From Thioalkalivibrio thiocyanodenitrificans ARhD 1 (GTDB taxonomy: Bacteria; Pseudomonadota; Gammaproteobacteria; Ectothiorhodospirales; Ectothiorhodospiraceae), in contig NZ_KB900536.1 of the NCBI RefSeq assembly GCF_000378965.1, forward strand, positions 1,542,052-1,606,051: a DNA stretch of 64,000 nt, in the 5' to 3' direction. The notes below the pieces were generated by a model. That model saw only the letters and a list, made by a program, of their open reading frames with translations. It had not been told where the DNA came from and made no database searches. Each line of letters opens with the position of its first letter. Within the stretch, counting starts at the first letter, position 1. Position numbers and translations under genes: made by a program. Of the stretch, positions 8,624 to 19,444 are shown piece after piece.

Positions 8624-9707
8624 CAACAACCCTTCCGAGCGCAGCGAGGAAGCGCTCATTCTCCTCCGGCCGGCCCACGGTGACGCGCAGGCAGTCGGTC
8701 AGTGCGCCGCCCTGGCCGGACAGGTTCTTGATCAGCACGCCCGCCTCCTTAAGCCCCTGAAACACCGCATCCCCCCGCCCCGCCGGTACCCGGAACAGGA
8801 TGAAGTTGGCCTCGCTGGGATAGGGCGTGACGCCGGGCAGACCGGCCAGCGCCCGGGCAAGGGTTTCACGGTCGCGACGGATGGCGGCGGCCTGCTCGTC
8901 CAGCACGTGGTGATGGGCGAGCGCGAAGTCGGCACTGGCCTGTGTGAGCACGTTGATGTTGTAGGGCAGGCGCACCTTGTCAAATTCCGACAGCCAGGCC
9001 GCGGGCCCGCACAGGTACCCGAGTCGAAGCCCGGCCAGGCCCTGCTTTGAGACCGTGCGCATCACCACCAGATTGGGATAACGGCCAAGGTCGGACAGGA
9101 AGCTGTCATCGGCGAACGGCGCGTAGGCCTCGTCCAGCACCACCAGCCCGGGCGCCGCCCGGATGACGGCCTCCACGTCCGGGCGGGAGAAACGGTTGCC
9201 CGTGGGATTGTTCGGATAGGCCAGGAACACCACGGCCGGGCGGTGCGCCTTCATGGCGGCCAGGAAGGCGGGCGTGTCCAGGGCAAAATCCTCGCCGAGA
9301 GGCACACCCACGTAGTTCATATCCGCATAGCCGGTAATCATGCGGTACATGACGAAGCTCGGCTCGACGGACATGACCACGCGTCCCGGCTCGGCGAGCG
9401 CCATGATGATCACCTGGATCAATTCGTCGGAACCGTTGCCCAGGATCACCGACTGCTCCGCCGGGATACCGGCCACCCGGCGCAGGGTGTCGATCAGCTG
9501 CGGGGAACGCGGATCCGGGTAACGATTGAGCGCCACCCCGCGCAGCACTTCCAGCCAGGCGTCCACCAGTTCCCGCGGCCAGTGGTAGGGATTCTCCATG
9601 GCGTCCAGCTTCACAAGTCCGGTGGCATCCGGTACATGGTACGCGGCCAACGCGCGGATGCCCGGCCGGATCCACTGGCCGACCAGTTCGTTGGCGGCAT
9701 CGCTCAT
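8616..9707 (-). CDS. hisC: Histidinol-phosphate aminotransferase
   Basis: This 363-residue fold-type I PLP aminotransferase converts imidazole-acetol phosphate to histidinol phosphate. Motifs are AMENPYHWP at the N-terminus, ILGNGSDELIQ, YPNNPTGN, VLDEAYAPF with the PLP-contact Asp, and VSKQGLAGLRLGY with the Schiff-base Lys. It is nine bases downstream of hisD on the same strand. Its final residues and TAG lie inside an inverted heptamer repeat, so the array has probably replaced the original 3' end. Confidence 0.95.
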   Translation of the reverse strand: MSDAANELVGQWIRPGIRALAAYHVPDATGLVKLDAMENPYHWPRELVDAWLEVLRGVALNRYPDPRSPQLIDTLRRVAGIPAEQSVILGNGSDELIQVIIMALAEPGRVVMSVEPSFVMYRMITGYADMNYVGVPLGEDFALDTPAFLAAMKAHRPAVVFLAYPNNPTGNRFSRPDVEAVIRAAPGLVVLDEAYAPFADDSFLSDLGRYPNLVVMRTVSKQGLAGLRLGYLCGPAAWLSEFDKVRLPYNINVLTQASADFALAHHHVLDEQAAAIRRDRETLARALAGLPGVTPYPSEANFILFRVPAGRGDAVFQGLKEAGVLIKNLSGQGGALTDCLRVTVGRPEENERFLAALGRVVGQ

Positions 9708-9716
9708 GTCCGGGCC

Positions 9717-11030
9717 TTACCTGATACGGTATTCCGCGGAGCGTGCATGGGCCACCAGGCCCTCGCCCCGGGCCAGCGACGAAGCAATGCGGCCCAGGGT
9801 GGACGCGCCCTCGGCGGAACAGTGGATCAGGCTCGAGCGCTTCTGAAAATCATACACCCCCAGCGGCGAGGAGAAGCGTGCCGTGCGCGACGTGGGCAGC
9901 ACGTGGTTCGGTCCGGCACAGTAATCCCCCAGGGCCTCGGCGGTGTGGCGGCCCATGAAGATGGCACCGGCGTGACGAATCCGCGCGGCGAGCACCTCCG
10001 GCTGCGCCACGGACAGCTCCAGGTGCTCGGGGGCGACGTGGTTGGCCACCTCCACCGCCTCGTCAAGGTCCCTCACGTGCACCAGCGCCCCGCGGCCCTC
10101 GAGGGATGTGCGGATGATCTCCGCGCGGGGCATCTCCGCCATGAGCCGGTCCATGCTTTCCGCCACCCTGTCAAGAAACGCCTCGTCCGGTGAGACCAGG
10201 ATCGACTGCGCGTCCTCGTCATGCTCGGCCTGGGAGAACAGATCCACGGCGATCCAGTCGGGATCGGTCTCGCCGTCACAGATCACCAGGATCTCCGAGG
10301 GCCCGGCGATCATGTCGATCCCCACGGTGCCGTAGACCATGCGCTTGGCCGTGGCCACGTAGATGTTGCCCGGACCCACGATCTTGTCCACGGCGGGGAT
10401 GGTCGCGGTACCGTAGGCCAGTGCCGCCACGGCCTGGGCGCCGCCCACCGCAAACACCCGGTCCACGCCGGCCACGGCAGCGGCGGCCAGCACCAGCTCG
10501 TTGACCTCGCCGCCCGGCGTGGGCACCACCATGATCAATTCCTTCACGCCGGCCACCTTGGCGGGGATGGCATTCATCAGCACGGACGAGGGATAGGCGG
10601 CCTTGCCGCCGGGCACATACAGGCCCGCCCGGTCGAGCGGCGTCACCTGCTGGCCGAGCACGGTGCCATCGTCCTCCGTGTACTGCCAGGACTCCATTTT
10701 CTGGCGTTCGGCATAGCGACGAATCCGTATGGCGGCCGATTCCAGGACCTCGCGCTGGCCGGCCGGGATGGCGTCCAGGGCCTGCCGGAGCCGCGCGACG
10801 GGAATCTCCAGGTCGGCGGCGCTCGCCACCTCCCGGCGATCGAAGCGACGGGTGTACTCCATCAGGGCCGCATCCCCGTCGCGGCGCACAGCGGCCAGGA
10901 TGTCGCGTACCGTGTTGAACACGGCCTCGTCGGACACACCCTCCCAGGCCAGCAGCGCGTCCAGACGCTGGCGGAAGTCGGGGTCTCGGGTACTCAGTCG
11001 GTTGATGGCAGGCATGGCGGTTCTGTTCAA
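9717..11030 (-). CDS. hisD: Histidinol dehydrogenase
   Basis: This 437-residue zinc and NAD-dependent enzyme catalyses the last two steps of histidine synthesis (histidinol to histidine). Recognisable signatures are [55 protein letters not shown] and APEHLEL with catalytic Glu/His. Length fits the family (about 430). It is followed by hisC, but upstream it is separated from hisG by aroG and a 218-base gap holding a repeat element. It may therefore need its own promoter. Confidence 0.96.
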   Translation of the reverse strand: MNRTAMPAINRLSTRDPDFRQRLDALLAWEGVSDEAVFNTVRDILAAVRRDGDAALMEYTRRFDRREVASAADLEIPVARLRQALDAIPAGQREVLESAAIRIRRYAERQKMESWQYTEDDGTVLGQQVTPLDRAGLYVPGGKAAYPSSVLMNAIPAKVAGVKELIMVVPTPGGEVNELVLAAAAVAGVDRVFAVGGAQAVAALAYGTATIPAVDKIVGPGNIYVATAKRMVYGTVGIDMIAGPSEILVICDGETDPDWIAVDLFSQAEHDEDAQSILVSPDEAFLDRVAESMDRLMAEMPRAEIIRTSLEGRGALVHVRDLDEAVEVANHVAPEHLELSVAQPEVLAARIRHAGAIFMGRHTAEALGDYCAGPNHVLPTSRTARFSSPLGVYDFQKRSSLIHCSAEGASTLGRIASSLARGEGLVAHARSAEYRIR

Positions 11031-11054
11031 ATGTGGGAGGAAAAGCTCGTTATG

Positions 11055-11232
11055 CCACAGAGGGCACAGAGGTCACAGAGGAAAAACTCTCAGATCCACG
11101 TACCATGGCGTTTTTGCGCCTTGGCGAAAGCAAGGTCTTTGCCGTGACAGAGACAGGTTCATCCGCCGCAATGCCGCCGAGCCAAGGACCCCGTTCGATT
11201 CCTTTCCTCTGTGACCTCTGTGACCTCTGTGG
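11055..11232. repeat. Inverted 9-mer array between aroG and hisD
   Basis: Left arm: three direct 9-base units ending CACAGAGG. Right arm: three reverse-complement units CCTCTGTGA/G. They flank a core of about 124 bases containing GGCG-rich near-repeats around TTTTTGCGCC. The layout equals that of the heptamer elements but with period nine. The 218-base gap around it holds no gene that I can support. Confidence 0.8.
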
Positions 11233-11248
11233 CGCTCTTGAACCAGGT

Positions 11249-12307
11249 TCAGACCGCCTCACGGCGTGCGCGCACGGCGGTGGCCAGTTCGTTGAGCACC
11301 TTCTCCGTGTCATCCCAGCCCATGCACGCGTCGGTGATGCTCTGGCCGTAGGTGAGATCCCGGTCGTCGGAGACATCCTGACGCCCGCCCACCAGATGGC
11401 TTTCCAGCATGGTGCCGATGATGCGCCGGTCGCCGGCGGCAAGCTGCTCGCCCAGCGACCGGGCCACGTCCACCTGCCGGCTGGGTTCCTTGCGGCTGTT
11501 GGCATGACTGCAATCCACCATCAGGCTCGGCGGCAGCCCGGCCGCTTTGAGCTGCACGGCCGCGCGCTCGATGCTGGGGGCGTCGTAGTTGGGTTCCTTG
11601 CCGCCGCGCAGGATGATGTGGCAGTCGGTGTTGCCGGCGGTGGAAAAAATGGCCGAATGACCGGCCTTGGTCACCGACAGGAAATGGTGCGGGCGGGAAG
11701 CGGAGCGAATGGCGTCCACGGCCACCTGCAGGCTGCCGTCGGTGCTGTTTTTGAAACCCACCGGGCAGGACAGGCCCGAGGCCAGTTCCCGATGCACCTG
11801 GCTCTCGGTGGTGCGCGCGCCGATGGCACCCCAGGCGACCAGGTCCGCCACGTACTGAGGGCTGATGAGGTCCAGGTACTCGGTGGCTGCCGGCATGCCC
11901 ATCTTGGCAAGATCGAGCAGCAGCCCGCGCGCCAGGCGCAGGCCCTTGTTGATCTGGAAGCTGCCGTCCAGGTTGGGGTCATTGATGAGCCCCTTCCATC
12001 CCACGGTGGTGCGCGGCTTTTCGAAGTACACCCGCATGACGATGTGCAGGTCGTCGGCCAGTGCGTCGCGCATGCGCTTCAGCCGCCCCGCATACTCCAT
12101 GGCCGCATCCACGTCATGGATCGAACAGGGACCGGCGATCACCAGCACCCGATCGTCCTTGCCGGCGAGGATGTTGTGGGTGGTCAGGCGGGCGTCATGC
12201 ACGGTGGCCGCGGCCTCGTCGGTGATAGGCAGCTCTTCGTGCACAAGCACGGGGGGCGACACCTCGCGGATCTCCAGGATTCGCAGGTCATCGGTCTGGT
12301 AGCGCAT
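11249..12307 (-). CDS. 3-deoxy-7-phosphoheptulonate (DAHP) synthase, AroG/F/H type
   Basis: The 352-residue product condenses phosphoenolpyruvate and erythrose 4-phosphate in the first step of aromatic biosynthesis. It aligns from its first residues (MRYQTDDLRILEI) with type I alpha DAHP synthases, with VIAGPCSIHD, RVYFEKPRTTVGWKG, GAIGARTTESQVHRELASG and CSHANSRKEPSRQ. The sixth codon downstream of a possible earlier ATG is chosen because AAGAAG precedes it and E. coli AroG starts there. It interrupts the usual hisG-hisD succession. Which feedback type it is cannot be told. Confidence 0.93.
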   Translation of the reverse strand: MRYQTDDLRILEIREVSPPVLVHEELPITDEAAATVHDARLTTHNILAGKDDRVLVIAGPCSIHDVDAAMEYAGRLKRMRDALADDLHIVMRVYFEKPRTTVGWKGLINDPNLDGSFQINKGLRLARGLLLDLAKMGMPAATEYLDLISPQYVADLVAWGAIGARTTESQVHRELASGLSCPVGFKNSTDGSLQVAVDAIRSASRPHHFLSVTKAGHSAIFSTAGNTDCHIILRGGKEPNYDAPSIERAAVQLKAAGLPPSLMVDCSHANSRKEPSRQVDVARSLGEQLAAGDRRIIGTMLESHLVGGRQDVSDDRDLTYGQSITDACMGWDDTEKVLNELATAVRARREAV

Positions 12308-12325
12308 AGTCGGTTCTTCTTGCAT

Positions 12326-12976
12326 TCAGGGGTTGGGGGTCGCCCGTTCCACCGCCTCGCCGAGAAGCCGGATCAGGTCCTTGACCCGTGCCGATTTCAT
12401 CTTCATCGAGGCCTTGTTCACCACCAACCGGGCGCTGATGTCGGCGATGTGTTCCAGCGGCACCAGGCCGTTGGCACGCAGGGTATTGCCGGTATCCACC
12501 AGGTCCACGATGCAGTCGGAAAGACCCACGATGGGGGCAAGCTCCATGGAACCGTAGAGCTTGATGATCTCCACCTGCCGCCCCTGCGCGGCATAATGGT
12601 GTCTGGTGGTATTAACAAACTTGGTGGCAACGCGCAAGCGGCCGGCCGTTTCTGTGGCGCCCGGGCGCCCCGCCACCATGAGTCTGCAGCGGGCAATGCG
12701 CAGATCCAGGGGCTCATAGATACCTTCACCGCCGTGTTCCATCAGCACGTCCTTGCCGGAGACCCCCAGGTCCGCCGCACCGTACTGCACGTAAGTGGGA
12801 ACGTCGGCGGCACGAATGACCACCAGCTTCACCTCCGGCAGGTTGGTGTCCAGGATCAGCTTGCGGCTGGTTTCCGGATCATCCACGGGGGTGATCCCGG
12901 CCGCGGCCAGAAGCGGCAGCGTGTCCTTGTAGATCCGCCCCTTGGACAGGGCAATGGTGAGGGATGCGTTGCTCAT
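12326..12976 (-). CDS. hisG: ATP phosphoribosyltransferase, short form
   Basis: This 216-residue catalytic subunit starts histidine synthesis (ATP plus PRPP). Motifs include [30 protein letters not shown] and the PRPP loop region [21 protein letters not shown]. The length is that of the short HisG family, which lacks the C-terminal regulatory domain and needs the HisZ partner. No hisZ is in the window. It sits 15 bases downstream of murA, as in Pseudomonas. Confidence 0.95.
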   Translation of the reverse strand: MSNASLTIALSKGRIYKDTLPLLAAAGITPVDDPETSRKLILDTNLPEVKLVVIRAADVPTYVQYGAADLGVSGKDVLMEHGGEGIYEPLDLRIARCRLMVAGRPGATETAGRLRVATKFVNTTRHHYAAQGRQVEIIKLYGSMELAPIVGLSDCIVDLVDTGNTLRANGLVPLEHIADISARLVVNKASMKMKSARVKDLIRLLGEAVERATPNP

Positions 12977-12991
12977 GACGTGTCGATCCCC

Positions 12992-14653
<1,662 letters not shown>

Positions 14654-14657
<4 letters not shown>

Positions 14658-15319
14658 GATCCCACTGCCCCTTCCACCAGGTCCCTGTCCCGCCGTTCCA
14701 GGCGCTGGATGAGGCTCTCCAGCCCTTCCGCCTCGGTTCGCGCACCCTCGATCTCCGCACCGAAGCTGGTGCGGAAATTGGTCACCAGGCTCCAGCTCTC
14801 CACCGTCAGGTTGAACGCCTTCCACTGGCCGTCCACGATGCGCAGGTCATAGACCACGGGAATGTTGGGCCGGCCCTGCCCGACCACGATCTCGGTGGCC
14901 ACGGTGGCCCGGTTGCCATCAGTGCGGCTGCGCCGCTCATTGACCGTGATGCGCTTGTCGGCGTGTTCCGCCAGTTGGCCCGCATAGGCACGCACCATGG
15001 TGTCGCGAAAGGCTTCCACGAAGCGTTCCCGCTGCTCGGGGCTGGCCGTGCGCCAATGCCGGCCGAGGATGAGGCGGGACATGCCCTCGAAATCCACCAG
15101 GGGCAGGATCTCCTCCTCCACGAGCTCATAGACGAAATTGGAGTCGTTGCTGAGCCGTTCCTCGTTATCGCGCAGCAGCTGCATCACCCGGTCGGCGGAT
15201 TCGCGCACCTGCTCCACCGGATCGCCGGGACCTGCCAATGCCGCGGGGGCCAGGAACAGTGCGCAGGACAGCGCAAGCATCATGGGCCAAAGCCGGTTGA
15301 AGCGGATGCCGGTCGTCAT
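14654..15319 (-). CDS. mlaC: Periplasmic phospholipid-binding protein MlaC
   Basis: The 221-residue product begins with a Sec signal peptide ending near ALAGPGDP, followed by an MlaC/Ttg2D domain (DFEGMSRLILGRHWRTASPEQRERFVEAF; VVYDLRIVDGQWKAFNL). MlaC shuttles phospholipids across the periplasm between the outer-membrane MlaA complex and inner-membrane MlaD. The C-terminus is an unusually charged helix (RTEAEGLESLIQRLERRDRDL). It overlaps mlaB by four bases. Confidence 0.94.
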
Positions 15320-15356
15320 GGTTCAGGGTCCCTGTCTGCTTCCGGTTTGCGTCACG

Positions 15357-15815
15357 TCACTGGGTGGTGAGGTTGGTCATGATACGGCCGAGCACCTGTT
15401 CCAGCACCAGGGCGGACTGGGTGAAATATATCTCGCTCCCCTGGGTGAGGACATCATCCTCACCGCCCGGCTCCAGGGCGATGTACTGCTCGCCCAGCAG
15501 GCCCGCGGTATAGATGCTGGCCTGGGTGTCGGCGGACAGGTAGTCGTGCTGGGCGCTGATGGTCATATCCACACGAGCCTGGTATCGCTCCGGATCATAG
15601 CGGATGGCGCTCACCCGTCCCACCCGCACCCCGGAGACCGTCACCGGCGCGCGCACCTTCAGGCCCCCGATGTTGCTGAAATAGGCGCTGACCGTGTAGC
15701 CGTCGCTGTCGCGGTATTCCGCCAGGTTGCTCACCTGCATGGCCAGCATGAACAGGGCCGCCAGGCCCAGGGCAACCAGAATGCCCACGGAGATCTCGAT
15801 GGTGCGCGTCGTCAT
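15357..15815 (-). CDS. mlaD: Mla transporter substrate-binding protein MlaD
   Basis: This 152-residue protein has one N-terminal membrane helix (VGILVALGLAALFMLAMQV) and an MCE domain (YTVSAYFSNIGGLKVRAPVTVSGVRVGRV). A short hydrophobic pore helix follows (SALVLEQVLGRIM). MlaD forms a periplasmic hexamer on MlaE and passes lipids to or from MlaC. Gene order and spacing fit mlaFEDCB. Confidence 0.94.
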   Translation of the reverse strand: MTTRTIEISVGILVALGLAALFMLAMQVSNLAEYRDSDGYTVSAYFSNIGGLKVRAPVTVSGVRVGRVSAIRYDPERYQARVDMTISAQHDYLSADTQASIYTAGLLGEQYIALEPGGEDDVLTQGSEIYFTQSALVLEQVLGRIMTNLTTQ

Positions 15816-15835
15816 GGCCCGTCCGCCTCTTTGTC

Positions 15836-16627
15836 TCAGATGTCACCGAACATCAGGCCGGTGAGAATGAAGTCCAGCGCCAGCACGGCAAGCGCGGTGT
15901 GCACCACCGTGCGGGTGGTGGCACGGCTCACCCCCTCGGAGGTGGGCACGGTGTCATAGCCCTCGAACACGGCAATCCAGGCCGCCACGAAGCCGAACAC
16001 CAGACTCTTGATGATGCCGTTCATGACGTCCTCATGGAAATCCACGTTCGCCTGCATCTGGGACCAGAACGACCCGGAGTCCACGCCCAGAAGGCCCACA
16101 CCGATGAAATAGCCGCCCATGATGGCCACTGCGCTGAAGATGGCCGCCAGCAGCGGCAGGGAGATGAACGCCGCCACGAAGCGCGGCACAATCACCCGCT
16201 TGAACGGGTCAACCGCCATCATCTCCATGCCGGAGAGCTGTTCCGTGGTCTTCATCAGGCCGATCTCGGCGCTGAGCGCCGAGCCGGCACGTCCGGCGAA
16301 CAGCAACGCGGTGACCACCGGACCCAGTTCCCGCACCAGCGACAGGGCCACCGCCGAACCCAGCACCTCCTCGGCGCCGAAACGCACCAGGGTGATGTAG
16401 AGCTGATAGCCCAGCACCATGCCCACGAACAGGCCCGACACCGCGATGATCAGCAGCGACAGCACGCCCACCGAGTAGAGCTCCCGGATCACCAGCCGCG
16501 GGCGGGTGAACACCACGTGCAGGGACATCAGGACGTTCAGCAGAAACAGGTGGCCGCGTCCAAGGCGCTCGAACACGCCAAGCGCCCACCGGCCCAGCCC
16601 TGCCAGGGAGCCAAGCACCTCAGTCAC
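15836..16627 (-). CDS. mlaE: Mla transporter permease MlaE
   Basis: This 263-residue inner-membrane permease of the MlaE/YrbE family has about five to six hydrophobic segments and the conserved stretch GSALSAEIGLMKTTEQLSGMEMMAVDPFKRVIVPR, which contacts the ATPase. It moves phospholipids between the inner membrane and MlaD. The GTG start overlaps the mlaF stop by eight bases. Confidence 0.94.
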   Translation of the reverse strand: MTEVLGSLAGLGRWALGVFERLGRGHLFLLNVLMSLHVVFTRPRLVIRELYSVGVLSLLIIAVSGLFVGMVLGYQLYITLVRFGAEEVLGSAVALSLVRELGPVVTALLFAGRAGSALSAEIGLMKTTEQLSGMEMMAVDPFKRVIVPRFVAAFISLPLLAAIFSAVAIMGGYFIGVGLLGVDSGSFWSQMQANVDFHEDVMNGIIKSLVFGFVAAWIAVFEGYDTVPTSEGVSRATTRTVVHTALAVLALDFILTGLMFGDI

Positions 16628-17420
16628 CCTCCTTCGGAGCGGCCCTCATCAGGTCTGTGAGGTAGTCCGGTGCCGGGTAATGGAAGGGCACCGGCCCGTC
16701 CGGCAGGCCCTTCATGAACTGTCGCGCCCATTCGGAGTCCGTGTGCTCCATCTCCGCCGGCGAGCCGGAGTCCACGACCTGACCATCGGAAATCAGGTAC
16801 ATACGGTCGGCGATGGACGCCGCCTCCTGCACGTCGTGGGAGACCAGGATGCTGGTCAGACCCAGAATATCGTTGAGACGCTTGATCAGCGTGACGATGA
16901 CCCCCAGGGTGATCGGGTCGAGCCCCGTAAACGGCTCATCGTACATGATCATCATGGGATCCAGGGCGATGGCCCGGGCCAGCGCCACCCGGCGCGCCAT
17001 GCCCCCGGACAGTTCGCTGGGCATCAGGTGGCGTGCGCCGCGAAGCCCCACCGACTCCAGCTTCATGAGCACCAGGGTATGCAGCACGCCCTCCGGCAGG
17101 CGGGCATTTTCCCGAAGGGGGAATGCCACATTTTCGAACACGTTCAGGTCCGTGAGCAGCGCGCCACTCTGAAACAGCATGCCCATGCGCCGGCGCATGC
17201 GATAAAGCTCCGCGCGGCTCTGGCGGTGCACGTCCACCCCGTCCACCAGGATCTGTCCCCGGTCGGGACGCAACTGGCCGCCGATGAGCTTGAGGAGCGT
17301 GGTCTTGCCCGTGCCGCTGGGCCCCATCACCGCTGTGACGCTGCCCCTGGGGATGGACACGTTCAGACCCCGGAAGATGGGCCTGCCGCCCCGGGAGAAA
17401 TGCAGGTCCCGGATCTCCAC
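16620..17420 (-). CDS. mlaF: Mla transporter ATP-binding protein MlaF
   Basis: The 266-residue ABC ATPase has Walker A MGPSGTGKTTLL, the signature LSGGMARRVALARA, Walker B MIMYDEPFTGLDP and a switch His in SHDVQ. It powers lipid movement through MlaE. The annotated GTG has no Shine-Dalgarno. Homology seems to extend a few residues upstream, where the only start-like codon is an ATC behind AGGGA (about position 17468), so the true N-terminus is uncertain. It is the first gene of the mla operon. Confidence 0.93.
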   Translation of the reverse strand: MEIRDLHFSRGGRPIFRGLNVSIPRGSVTAVMGPSGTGKTTLLKLIGGQLRPDRGQILVDGVDVHRQSRAELYRMRRRMGMLFQSGALLTDLNVFENVAFPLRENARLPEGVLHTLVLMKLESVGLRGARHLMPSELSGGMARRVALARAIALDPMMIMYDEPFTGLDPITLGVIVTLIKRLNDILGLTSILVSHDVQEAASIADRMYLISDGQVVDSGSPAEMEHTDSEWARQFMKGLPDGPVPFHYPAPDYLTDLMRAAPKEGD

Positions 17421-17571
17421 CAGGGTGTCGCGCCGGGACGGAGCCTGATTTTGGGCCTGGGGATCGATGACCGGTTCCCTGTGTCAATGGTCGAAAGGCT
17501 TTATCCGCGAAACGTGACCGGCCTGGCTTCGCGGGCGATTGCGGGCAGTCTCGGGGCGACCGGCAATGGAG

Positions 17572-18189
17572 TCAAGCCACCCCCAGCAACTGACCCACCA
17601 CCCGGGCATCATCGAAGGTGGATACAGGGGCGCGCATGAACAGCACGGCCCAGGGCGCGTCCTGGCAATTCATGAATGCCTCCATGGTCTCCCGCAGCGC
17701 ACGGGGGGACGGAGGTGCATCGAAGCTGACCAACCCCACAGGCCCGCAGGGGCAGGCGCTGTCCGGGCCGGTCCACAGGCGCCCGGGCCCTGCCTCGCCC
17801 GACGATGAGAACACCGGCATATCGCCCAGCCTGTCGCCCACGGCCTGCCGGGCCCCGACAGCGGGCCCGTCCAGCACGACGCCGCCGAGCCGATCCCCCA
17901 GCGCGCTGCACAGGGCCTCGAGTGCGTTCAGCCGGGTCTCGTCGGGCGCCTCTTCCAGCAACAGGTAGAACCAGAACTGGGACGGCAGTTCGCCCGCCCA
18001 TGCCGCCCCGTCATCCGGCGTCGCGTCACGCCAGTCGGCCTCGGGCACCAGCACCGTGTCGAAATGACTCGCATAACAGGGCAGGCGCCACGACAGGGGC
18101 ACGTCGTCCGGATACAGGCCCCGGACCACCTGCGGCTCGTTCCAGCCGACGGCGCCGAAGGTGAGGGTACGGATGGGTCTTTCGGACAT
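17572..18189 (-). CDS. Uncharacterised protein, weakly DUF72-like N-terminus
   Basis: I do not recognise this 205-residue soluble protein with confidence. The beginning (FGAVGWNEPQVVRGLYPDDVP, then YASHFDTVLVPEADW) recalls the DUF72 barrel pattern of a Gly-Trp segment, a YP and a HF-TVE-like strand. The protein is shorter than DUF72 proteins and lacks their later Tyr-rich motifs. It has no signal peptide or membrane helix. It is divergent from the LLM oxidoreductase and lies upstream of mlaF, where Pseudomonas has kdsD directly; it is part of an inserted block. Confidence 0.6.
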   Translation of the reverse strand: MSERPIRTLTFGAVGWNEPQVVRGLYPDDVPLSWRLPCYASHFDTVLVPEADWRDATPDDGAAWAGELPSQFWFYLLLEEAPDETRLNALEALCSALGDRLGGVVLDGPAVGARQAVGDRLGDMPVFSSSGEAGPGRLWTGPDSACPCGPVGLVSFDAPPSPRALRETMEAFMNCQDAPWAVLFMRAPVSTFDDARVVGQLLGVA

Positions 18190-18301
18190 TGGATCCTCAT
18201 TGTACCTGCGGAAAGATCGATCGAAGTCTATAGCGTGTGACGCTCGGCGAATCTCGATCGCAAGCGGTCTTGATCTTCCCCCGTATGGCTCGCTCGCCCC
18301 A

Positions 18302-18335
18302 AAGCTTGCAGGCCACCCGCCCAGGCTGCAAGCTT
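18302..18335 (+). promoter_or_regulatory. Stem-loop just upstream of the LLM oxidoreductase start
   Basis: A perfect 10-base inverted repeat (AAGCTTGCAG and its complement) with a 14-base spacer ends eight bases before the ATG. No Shine-Dalgarno is visible between it and the start. It could be an operator palindrome or an mRNA structure controlling initiation. Confidence 0.4.
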
Positions 18336-18343
18336 CCACCGCC

Positions 18344-19444
18344 ATGCAATGCGATCTCTTCCATGAACTTTCGGTGCCCCCATTCGGGGGCCGCACCGAG
18401 GCCCGGGTGTATGCCGACACCCTCGAGGAACTGTCCCTGGCCGACACTCTGGGGTTCACCACCGCCTGGGTGGTGGAACACCATTTCATGCGCGAATACT
18501 CCCACAGCAGCGCACCGGAGATGTTCCTGGCAGCCGCCGGCCAGTGCACCCGGCGCCTGCGCCTCGGACATGCCGTCGTCCCCCTCCCCTACCACCACCC
18601 GGTCCGGGTGGCGGAACGGTTGGCCACCCTGGATATTCTCACCAGGGGGCGCGCCGAGTTCGGGTTCGGACGGGGGTTTTCGCCCGCCGAGTACGCCACC
18701 TTCGGCGTAGACATGGCGGACAGCCGCAGCCTCACCGAGGAAGCACTGGCGGTGCTGCGCCTCAGTTTTAATCCGGAGCGGGTCAGCTTCCGGGGCCGTC
18801 ACTTTCACTTCGATGAGCTCGACGTCGTGCCCCGTGTGGTGCAAAGGCCCCACCCGCCTCTGTGGACCGCCGCGGTCAGCCCCGAATCATTTGAAATGGC
18901 CGCCCGCCTGGGCGTCGGCACCCTGGTCGGTCCCTTCAAACCCTGGTTCATGGTGCGCGAGGACATCCGTCGCTATCGCGAGTCCTGGCGGGACCACCAC
19001 GGCAACGGACCGCCCGGACCCGGGCTCAACAACCGAGTGGCCATGACCGTGGGTATCCTGTGCCTGGAAGACGGCGCCCGGGCGCGCAGGGAAGCCAGGC
19101 AACCCTTTGAATGGTTCTACCGGCAGCTTCTGGGGCAGACCCGCCCGGTCCTGGAAAGGCTCTATGACACCTACGAGTATTACCGGCGCATGGGCCGGTT
19201 TCGCGGCTTCATGGATCACGCCATCAACCTGAAACTCCTCGACACCCTCGGCATGGCGGTGGTGGGTGACCCCGAACATTGTGCACAACGCCTGCTGTCG
19301 CTCCGGGAAGCGGGCGTGGATCATGTGCTGTGTGCCTTCGGCGCCGGTGCCATGGACACGCGCATCGTGCGGGAATCCATGGTGCTGTTCGCCCGCGAGG
19401 TACTGCCCCGGGTCACGGCACCCCTGGACCCGGACGCGTCATGA
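18344..19444 (+). CDS. LLM-class flavin-dependent oxidoreductase
   Basis: This 366-residue TIM-barrel protein belongs to the bacterial luciferase-like family, which uses FMN or F420. Typical motifs are TAWVVEHHFMREYSHSSAPEMFLAAAG, LRLGHAVVPLPYHHPVRVAERLATLDILTRGRAEFGFGRGF and the C-terminal VVGDPEHCAQRLLSLREAGVDHVLC. The substrate cannot be told. The chosen ATG starts at the first beta strand; an earlier in-frame ATG adds 61 unlike residues. It overlaps the next gene by four bases (ATGA), suggesting a joint pathway. Confidence 0.88.
   Translation: MQCDLFHELSVPPFGGRTEARVYADTLEELSLADTLGFTTAWVVEHHFMREYSHSSAPEMFLAAAGQCTRRLRLGHAVVPLPYHHPVRVAERLATLDILTRGRAEFGFGRGFSPAEYATFGVDMADSRSLTEEALAVLRLSFNPERVSFRGRHFHFDELDVVPRVVQRPHPPLWTAAVSPESFEMAARLGVGTLVGPFKPWFMVREDIRRYRESWRDHHGNGPPGPGLNNRVAMTVGILCLEDGARARREARQPFEWFYRQLLGQTRPVLERLYDTYEYYRRMGRFRGFMDHAINLKLLDTLGMAVVGDPEHCAQRLLSLREAGVDHVLCAFGAGAMDTRIVRESMVLFAREVLPRVTAPLDPDAS

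Noticed and set aside
17482-17487. Perfect TTGACA (minus strand) as -35 of the mla promoter
   Set aside because: No acceptable -10 lies 16-18 bases downstream, and that place is near the possible mlaF start.
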